From NCBI GenBank assembly GCA_015680685.1, contig MNCI01004849.1, forward strand, positions 513,021 to 577,020: DNA of 64,000 nucleotides, written 5' to 3'. The notes under the pieces were generated by a model, which searched no databases, was not told the origin of the DNA, and saw only the letters and a program-made list of their open reading frames with translations. The position numbers and the translations under genes are program-made. Every line of letters starts with the position of its first letter. Position 1 is the stretch's first letter. This stretch comes from Gnetum montanum. Taxonomy: Eukaryota; Streptophyta; Gnetopsida; Gnetales; Gnetaceae. Positions 51,001 to 60,000 of this stretch are shown piece by piece.

Positions 51001-54000
51001 GCCTAGGGGTTTGTTTCAAACCATATAAACTCTTTTTCAGTTTACAAACCAAACCTGAACCTTGCTATTCTTCATACCCTTTTGGCTGTTTCATGTAAAT
51101 TTCCTCCTCCAAATCTCCATGGAGGAATGCTGTTTTTATATCAAGTTGTTCCAACTCTAAGTCCATGCAAGCCACCAATGATAGCACTAAACATATACAA
51201 GAGTGTTTTACTACTGGAGAAAAAATTTCTTGAAAGTCAATACCTGGTTTCTATGCATAGCCTTTCACCACCAACCTAGCCTTGAAATGTTTTTCCCCAT
51301 TTGCCTCTGATTTAATTCTGTATAGCCACCTGCACTCCAAGGGTTTTCTCCCTTTTGGCAATTAAACTAGCGCCAAGGTTTTGTTCTGTTGGAGTGATTC
51401 CCATTTATCATTCATAGCTGCCTTCCACTTTGTGGCATCAACACATGTCATGGCTTCCTTCATTGTTTCTGGTTCACCACTATCGCTGTAAAGTACATAA
51501 TTCAATGATGGAGAGTACCTGTTAGGAGCTCTGGTAGTTCTGGTTGACCTTTTAACCCAATGAGACACATCTGTAGTTTGTTGTTCATCATCTTCTACCT
51601 CATTTTCTTGCTATCGTGCATTGTCTCCTTGCTGCCCTAAGTTCTCAGCTTGCTACCATGTACTTTCAGCATGTTGTCCAAAGTTTCCAGATCTGGGAAA
51701 TCCATGAATTTCATCATTTTCAATTTCTTTAGTCATGCTAAAGGAAGTCCTTATGCTTTCTGAGCCATTTCTGTCATTGTGTTTCTTTTGTAGCTCACTA
51801 AACATCACAATTTCTCTAAATTTAACGTCCCTTGATCTCACTACACGTTTCAATTCAGGATCCCAAAGTCTGAATCCTAACTCATCTTCTCCATATCCAA
51901 CAAATATGCAACTTTTAGCCCTGTCCTCCAACTTAGTTCTGTTTTCCTTTGGAATATGCATAAATGCCTCACATGCAAAAACTCTTAAATGACTAGATGA
52001 AACGTTTTTACCTTTGCAAACAACTTCTGGAATAGCATTATCAATTGAAGAATGTGGAGACCTGTTCACCAAATATGTAGCAGTCATAACTGCCTCTCCC
52101 CAAAATGTCTTAGGTAGGCCTGCACCTACAACCATTGTTCTAGCACAATCCAGCAATGTTTTGTTGCATCTTTCAGCAACTCCATTTTCTTGTGGTGTAT
52201 TAGGAGGGGTACGAACGTGCCTAATTCCTTTGATGTTGCAAAAATCAGCAAATACTTTAGAAGTGTACTCCCCACCATTATAAATTTGCAAACATTTTAT
52301 TTTCATACCTGTTTCATTTTCTACTCTTGCAACAAATGTTTTGAAAACTGAAAACACTTCATCTTTTGATTTCAGCATATAAACCCAAACCTTCCTTGTA
52401 CAATCATCTATGAAAGTCATAAAATAAATAGATCCACCAAAAGAAATGGGAGTCATAGGACCACAAACATCAGAATAAACTAATTTTAACTTATTTTTCT
52501 TTCTGTTGTCCAAATCCCTACGAAAGTTTACTCTCCTAAAATTTCCAACTAAACAGTCTTTGCAATCAGTTTGAGCATAAGAAAATACAAGAATGAGAGT
52601 CTGATTTTGAAGTACCTTTAAGCTTGACTAGCCAATGTGTCCAAGATGTCTATGCCACATTTCAGAATTTTCTGTATCAGAAACTATTGCAATAGAGTTG
52701 CATGAATCTACCATCAATGTATATAAGCTGCCCTCCTTCTTTCCTTTTAGAATGGTCATGATTCCCTTGGAAATCCTCCAATGTCCACCTCCACTACTAA
52801 AATTCAGACCTGAATCATCCAGCTGTGGAACTGAAATCAACTTCTTTGTAACTTCAGGAACATGTCTAACGTTATCTATTGTCACCTTTGGCATCCCTGC
52901 TTGTTGCAGACTTATACTTCCAATTCCAAGAAATTTTAAAGCTTTTCCATTAGCAGCATATACAAAACTAGATTCAACTTTATGATAAGATGCAAAACAA
53001 GACTTATCTGGACAAATATGAAAGGAGGCACCTGAGTCAATCAACCAGATGTCACTGCTACATCCATCTGCCACCATTGTACATTGTTCTTGAATCAGAA
53101 AACTAACGTTTTCATCAGCTACATGTACCTCTGATGTTCCTTCTTCTAACTTCTTCTCCTTTCCTTTATTTTTCTGTGCTTTCCATGCAAAGCAATCCTT
53201 CTTCAAATGACCTTTCTTCTTACAGTACTAGCATTCTTGAGTTTGAGTTCTACCTTGTGATACTCCTCTATCCATGCTTCTCCCCTTACTTGGGAAACGT
53301 CTCCTACTTCTACCTCTTTCCTTTGCTACATGAACATTTCCAGATCTAAAAGACTCATCTACTCTTTCTTCTGAATCCTGAAGGGTAGACACAACCAATC
53401 TTTCCATTGTTTGCAGCCTTTCCATCTCTTTAAATCTAGCTTCAATACCAGTTGTTATAATCAGATTTGAAAACAATTAGATTTGAAAACACACTACAAA
53501 TGCTCTGAAAAAATTATTAGAACCCTATAGATCTGAATAAATCATTAGAGGCAAAATATTGCACAGTAGCAGGTCAAGAAACACTATAAATCACTCTCAA
53601 AATGTTCTAAACTCTAGCAAACATTTGCTGTGATAACAAGATGAAAGCAAAATGAAAACCTCTTTCCTTCTGAATCCTGAAGGGTAGACACAACCTGTTC
53701 AAATGTCATAGATGAAACACTCATAGAAGTAGTAATAGATGTCACAATTGCAGATCAAGAATCAGGTAAGGAGTTTAACAAAGCATAAGATTTAACTAAA
53801 TCTAGAATAACAATTTTATATTCTTCCAATTTATTCAGATTTCCCATCATCTTATCCAAATGATCTTGAAAAGACACATCAGATCTCTTCTTGCATCTAA
53901 AAATTTTCTGATAAATGTGAAAGGTATTCAAACCTGATACTTTGTCAAACCTATTCTTCAGCATTTGCCATAGATTATGCGAATCCATATCAAGTTTGAT

Positions 54001-57000
54001 TAGGGTTGGATGAATGAAAGATAATGCCTTAGCCTTAATTTTCCTCCAATCAGTATTTGACATTCCTGCTGGTTAAGAGGGTTCTAGGGCCTCTTGGCAC
54101 TCCTTTTGTGCTAAAACAGCCTTCATCAAAATGCTTCAAACATTCCAGTTCATTCCTACCAATCTTTCCATTGTTTGCAACCTCTCCATCTCTTTAAATC
54201 TAGCTTCAATACCAGTTGTTATAATCAGATCTGAAAACAATTAGATCTGAAAACACACTACAAATGCTCTAGAGAAATTATTAGAATCCTACAGATTTGA
54301 ATAAATCATTAGAGGCAAAATATTGTGTTTTAGCAGGTCAAGAAACACTATAAATCACTCTCAAAATGTTCTAAACTCTAGCAAACATTTGCTGTGATAA
54401 CAAAATGAAAGTAGAATGAAAACAGTAAAAATAGCACAAGAACACAGAGAGTTATGTGGTTCGGGCCCTTTTTACCCTACTTCCACAACAATGCTGATCT
54501 GCCTTCTATTCTTCTCAAATCTTCAGGACACAAGTTGTCCTTGTAACTTTTCAAACACCCAATTTGTTATTACAACAGATCTCAGATCAACACCAACAAG
54601 ACTCACGTCTCCAAGGTAAAACCTTGATACAATGCTTTCACTTCAAAACACACCCTAAAGGCTACCCTAAGCCTTCTATTTATGAAGAAACATGAGGACC
54701 AAACCCCAATTCTAATACATGTCGGATAAAACACATCCCTACATCAAATGCAACATAAAAGGAAATACAACAATTAATGCATTTGTCTTCATTTTTCCAA
54801 CATCTTGAGCATTGCTTGGCTTATGGAGAATAGATGAGTATGTCACATGATTGATGGCTTGAGGTCTTGTGAATCTTCTTTCATAAATTTGATCTAAAAT
54901 TTGACTTTTAGGATGGTCTCTTTCTACCCAAGGTTTTGGAGAAATATCTAGTCTATCTTCTTTAAAACTATGAAAACTGAATTTGTCAAAAAATAACATC
55001 TCTTGAAATACATCATTTCTTTTCTTGTGGATCATAATATTTATATCCCCTATTTTCTACATCATAACCAAGAAAAATGCATTCTCTCTCTATAATCTAG
55101 CCTGTGCAAGAGCACCTTTAGAATTTTAACACAGAAAATGCATCCAAAAACTTTTATCTAAGAGAGAATAGGCACTTTACCATGGAGTAAATTGTATGTA
55201 GTCTTTTCTTTGCTTGAAGTAGCGAGTAGCCTATTGAGAATATAGGCTGAAACATGAAGAGCTTCATTCCGTAATTGATTGGGAAGTGAAGTATGCTTGA
55301 GAAGACATCTTGACATTTCTTAAAGTCCTCCATTCTTTCTTTCAGCAAGTCCATTTCTTTGTGGAGAATAGCCACATGTAGTTTGCTTTTCAGTGCCATA
55401 CTCAACACAAAAACTGTTAATTCTTGATTTACAAATTATCCTCCTCTAGCAGTCCTAATTACTTTGATTTTCAGATTTAAGCTATTCTCCATTAACTTCC
55501 TTAAATCCTGAAATATGCCAAAAGTTTCATCCTTGGAATATAAGGAGTAGGTCCACACATACCTACTAATCAACAATGACAAGAAGATAGTTCTCTTCTT
55601 GAACTAATGTAGGCATTGGCCCTAACAAATTCATGTGTAGAAGCTCCACTTCCTTTGGAATTTTAGGACACTTAGCTCCTATTTTTGCTTCATTCTTTAT
55701 CAATTTCTCAATATTGATGAAGAAGACATGGCCTACCACCAATGCCACAATTTTAAGAGTGAAACACTTAGAAATTTGAAGAACAAAACTAAGAATTAGA
55801 AACTGAAGTATAAATTATCATCTTTGCCATTGCATCTTTCCTTCTAACTTCTTGAAGCTTTTTTCTTTGCTCTCTATTTAGAATAGCTTTATTTGGAAAT
55901 TCTTGATATCCTTGCTCTACAACATCCTAGCATTAATTGATTTGAAGTAGGTTCTTTATAAGCTTTCTCCAATATGTGAAGTCTTGAATTTCATTGAAGA
56001 TATTAGTACATTTTGGGATGTCTTTACTCAATTTGGCTGAATTTTGGGGCAACTAAGACTTGAAAGGCTTAGATTTAGCGAGATTTGAAGATTAAATGAG
56101 GATTTGATATGAAGTGCTTGTGAGTGAGAATTAACATATCAATGTAAGATGAGTGTGAAAGGTAAGGGTTTTGATGAGAATTGAGGCAAAATGTAAAGCT
56201 TTAAGAAGCTTCAAGATCATTTATGGATAGATGATGGTATTAATGACCTTTTATATTAATTTTCCTAAGGTTTGAACCCCAGGAGCTCCGATCTATCAAA
56301 GGGAGCATGGAAGCTTTTGAATTTTTTGAAATTTGCTGATATCGCTAGAGGCAATGAAGATTGATATCTTATCATTGGAGATCACTGCAGTGCTGTTAAA
56401 AATTGATTCTCTCAGGAAAACACTCAGAAAATATTGTTGGTTGCCGATTGGAGCTATAGAAATCGATATCGCCTTATTGATTGCTATAGATTAGAGCAAT
56501 ATGACTCGATGTAGCTATTTTGCTTATTGATTGGCATCGATTGGAGCTGCTTCCAATGACAGGAAAACTTGATTTTTTAATTGATTGGATCTTACAAAAT
56601 TCAAAGTCAATTTGCTTGAAATCAGACTTAAATGTGCACAAAATTTTAAGAGGATGCTGGATCTAATAGTAATTGAATGAAAAGGCTTGTGATTTTAAGC
56701 AGATCTAATGAATATGATGCAAATCAACTTAAGATGAAGTAAAGATGCAATAATGCAACTTTGAAACTTGAAATTCTTCATAGATTTGAAGTAAGCAATT
56801 AATCTAAAGCTTGAATATAAAGTAAATGAATCAATCTAATGGAGCTTTGAATTTTAATTGATCAAAATTTAATGCAACAATGATTTTTAATGAAATATGA
56901 TTTTTAATGAAATATGATTGAGATATATGAGAAAACTTATGGGAAATTGATGAAATGAGAGAGTTTGAATGAGGATGTGAGAGAGCTTGTGAGAAATGTG

Positions 57001-60000
57001 AAGAATTGTGAGAAAATTAAGAGAGATTGAGAGAAATTTGAAACTTCATATGCTTGTTGTCTTTAAACACTTGATCAATGAGAAATGGACAATACAAATT
57101 AAAAATGAGTGTGCCTCACTATGAGGTATGAGGGGGTATCTCTATTTATATTATTAGTTGGTCCAAATTTGCCAAATTTGGAATGTTTTAGCTTCATCGT
57201 GCGTTATGTTCAAAATTTTCTATTTATGAAAACCTTTACAACCATAGGCCTAACCATGTGATTACATGTTTGGCAGAATGAGCACGACTAGTTTTGAGCA
57301 TAATGTGTAACCATTTCATAACTTAGTAGTGATGTCACTTGGTATACCCACTAGCCTATCATTTGGTAATCCTAGCGATGGTTACGCCAATTCAGGACAT
57401 TTATGACAAACTAGGAATCAAACACTCATTTCTCTAGGTTAGTTTAAGATTTATTTTTATTATCATTAGTTAATTATATTAATTACTTAATTTCTATGTT
57501 TAGGGACCACCACTTGCAGGGATGGTAAGGTGCTTTTTTCTTAAGATGTAAGACTTGGGTTCAAGCCTAGGCACAACCACTCAAAGGAGGTTAGGCTTTC
57601 ACTTATCTATCAACCCTCCTAGTACTCCACCTTAGTAAGATGAATCATTGAGCCTCTAAGTGATGATCCTACTTAATTTGTATATTTCCATTTAACTTAG
57701 CTATTGCCACACAACATCAAGCGATTATATGCTTCGCTTAGACTAAACCATATGGGCAAAGACTTACAATTAGCCTAAGCAAGAAAATAAAGATACATGA
57801 TTATAGTCTAGCTCCCTAAATTATCGCATTAGTACCAACCATGGATTATGAGACGGTCTACCATAATGCTTGTAAATTGTATGTTGGAGCATTCAGCATA
57901 TTTGTCACTTATCAATCACTATCATATAAAATTTGTCTTAGTTTTGTTAGAATCGTTTTATCACATAAAGTACCATTAGCTTGTTTCCATTTTGATCACC
58001 TTGCCTTAATCCATTTCTTGATCTGAGATAGCAGAAGTACTTTGGATGAGAGACTTTTTAGCCTTGAATTGTTATTTCTATTTCATAGCTATTTATACTT
58101 TCATTGAAATTACATTCCATGCATTCTTACTTTTTGCTAATTTTTAAGGTATTTTTACTTTCATATCACCACTTTTTCATTTTAGAAGCAATATATTCCA
58201 AGATGTGTTTACCAAAAGAATATCATTTGCAAATTGTATACACCAAGGGATTTTATCCTATATATCCTTCGTTTATCCATAACAATAACAAACAAACCAA
58301 GACTATGTACTGACCCTTACTGTAGACCTACTGTGATTAGAAAATCAAAAGTTAATCTACATGTTATTCTAATTTTAGCAGTAGCTTCTTTATATATGTC
58401 TTGGATTACTTTTATATATTTATCAGGGATATTTTCGCTTCATAAGGCTCACCAACTAATATATCTAGGTACTCTTATCATGTCTTTTCGAAGTCAATAA
58501 AAATCATGTGTAAAATATTTGCATCTCTTCTCAACTTCTCTATTAATTGTTATATCAAGAAAATAGCCTCTATAGTTCATCTTGACATAAATCCAAATTA
58601 TTGTTTTGTTACTGTTGATTCAAGTCTAAGACACTGCTCCATAGCTCTCTCCCAAAGCTTTACATTATAGCTCATAAACTTGATTCTTATATAATTTGCA
58701 GTGTTTTTTTATATCTCCTTTGTTCTTGTAGATGGGAACAATGATACATTTTTTTCATATATCTCCCACTTCTTTCCAAGCTTCTATAGGAATGATATCA
58801 GGTCTAGAAGCTTTGCCATTTTGCATAATATTTGGTTTCTTTCATCTAATCAACTGACACAGGATTGCCTTACCTATATATTTTCCATGTGAAGATTTGG
58901 TAAATATAAGTCTTTTATTTTCTATACACTGATTCTATTTGATCAGCCTAATTTTGCAAATAAGAAAAGTATTAATTCTGTGGGCAAGAAGCAATCTTGT
59001 TTCCTTTCTTATACCAATTTATATTCTGTAGATGAAACATGGAAATTACTCACGGAGAGAGTGGCAGAGCAGGAGCAGGAGCAAGAGCAAGAGCAGCCTG
59101 CTGAACCTGAGTCTGAAGTTGTGTTTCTTTGTAGTGCAGAGGGTTGTGGACATACATGTGCTGAAGCTACAGCTATGATGAAACATTTACAATCACATTC
59201 AGAGAAGGTGTGCCCTTATTCTTGGTGTGGCAAGGTAACCGGCAACGCTTTAGATATCAAGAAATATAATGGCTTTTCATAATACAAGATTAGTTTTAGT
59301 TCCTATCTTTTCTGCAATCTTTTATAGAAACCTTTGATATGCTAGGCATGTGGGGATCTCAATTTGCATTTTATTGCTACAGAGGTTTTCAGATTTAATG
59401 AAGTTCAAAAAGCACATGGCATTGCATCAATCTGAAAGCCACTTTGTCTGTCACATTGAAGGGTGTGGTAAGGTGATTTTCTGTCTCGTTCATAGTCACC
59501 TCTTAATTTTACTTACGGTATTTAGGAATTTTACTTACGGTATTTAGGTATACAGTTTTTATGCCACCATTTTATCCTTCTCATTTTCACTTAATTTAAC
59601 AATCATATTAAATAATTTCATGTTATACTTCACATATTGTATATTAAATATAGATCTATTCAAAATTTCTATAGGAGATACTCAAAAAAGAAAGCTTCGA
59701 TATACATTTGTGTTGCCTGTTCAACTGAAAATTGTAAAGCAGAATTGGGCAGTTATTCGTTACTTCATTACCTTTTTTGGAGGATTCATTCAAAATTAAT
59801 TTGGTCAACATAGACATTCTTACGAGAGCCTGATAATGCGGTCAAAATTGACATTCCTTCTCTAAAGCTTTTTGGAAAACGTGAGTGGCCTTTAAGGCCT
59901 TCGTCCATTCTCAACATTGGTTTTCCATGGCGTACTATACACCTGAAACAGTAAATGTAAATTGAGTTGTTCCATAAAATATTCTTCTATATGCTGTCTG

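Larger units (their letters stand above)
49295..54802 (-). mobile_element. Ty1/copia (Tork-like) with both LTRs and TSD, inactive
   Basis: Target duplication TCTTG at 49290-49294 and 54803-54807. LTRs are 49295-49864 (570 bp) and 54217-54802 (586 bp), both TG...CA; about 20 mismatches by eye, near 4%. Beside the left (3') LTR is a purine tract, AAGGGGGAGTT on the reverse strand. Beside the right (5') LTR is a TGGTATTGAAGC primer site resembling that of initiator tRNA-Met. The pol order gag-protease-integrase-RT-RNase H, right to left, marks copia. Multiple stops, a frameshift and a lost integrase Asp show it cannot move. Confidence 0.93.
37490..57280 (-). mobile_element. Old antisense Ty1/copia element split by nested insertions
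   Basis: Related LTRs lie at both ends in the same orientation (about 37490-38527 and 56300-57280). Pieces of one polyprotein lie between, in the right order on the reverse strand: integrase (55.75-54.82 kb), the bridge to RT on both sides of the inserted elements, RT (44.08-43.27 kb), RNase H (42.78-42.35 kb) and the RNase H end plus purine tract (38.79-38.53 kb). Insertions: a copia (49295-54802), a LINE (44099-49247), a retroposon (42799-43250), and about 3.5 kb between the last two RNase H pieces. Heavily mutated. The assembly of pieces is my inference from order and frame. Confidence 0.7.
8329..59031 (+). other. YY1 intron 2, 50,703 bp, transposon-filled
   Basis: GT donor at 8329 and TAG acceptor at 59029-59031. 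Split codon Asp69 is restored across it and the joined protein runs without a gap relative to plant YY1, so no exon seems to be missing inside. It contains at least three LINE/L1-type copies or fragments, three RTE fragments, three or more copia elements, a TIR element and an 801-base assembly gap. Confidence 0.87.

Noticed and set aside
54219-54807. LTR-like copies at 49.3, 53.45 and 54.2 kb as a CRISPR or satellite array
   Set aside because: Two are the terminal LTRs of one copia with a matching 5-bp duplication; the third is an internal partial copy.
59235-59282. Read-through of exon 3 past CGK
   Set aside because: It is the intron (GTAACC donor) and ends at once in a stop; splicing to 59383 restores finger 2 exactly.
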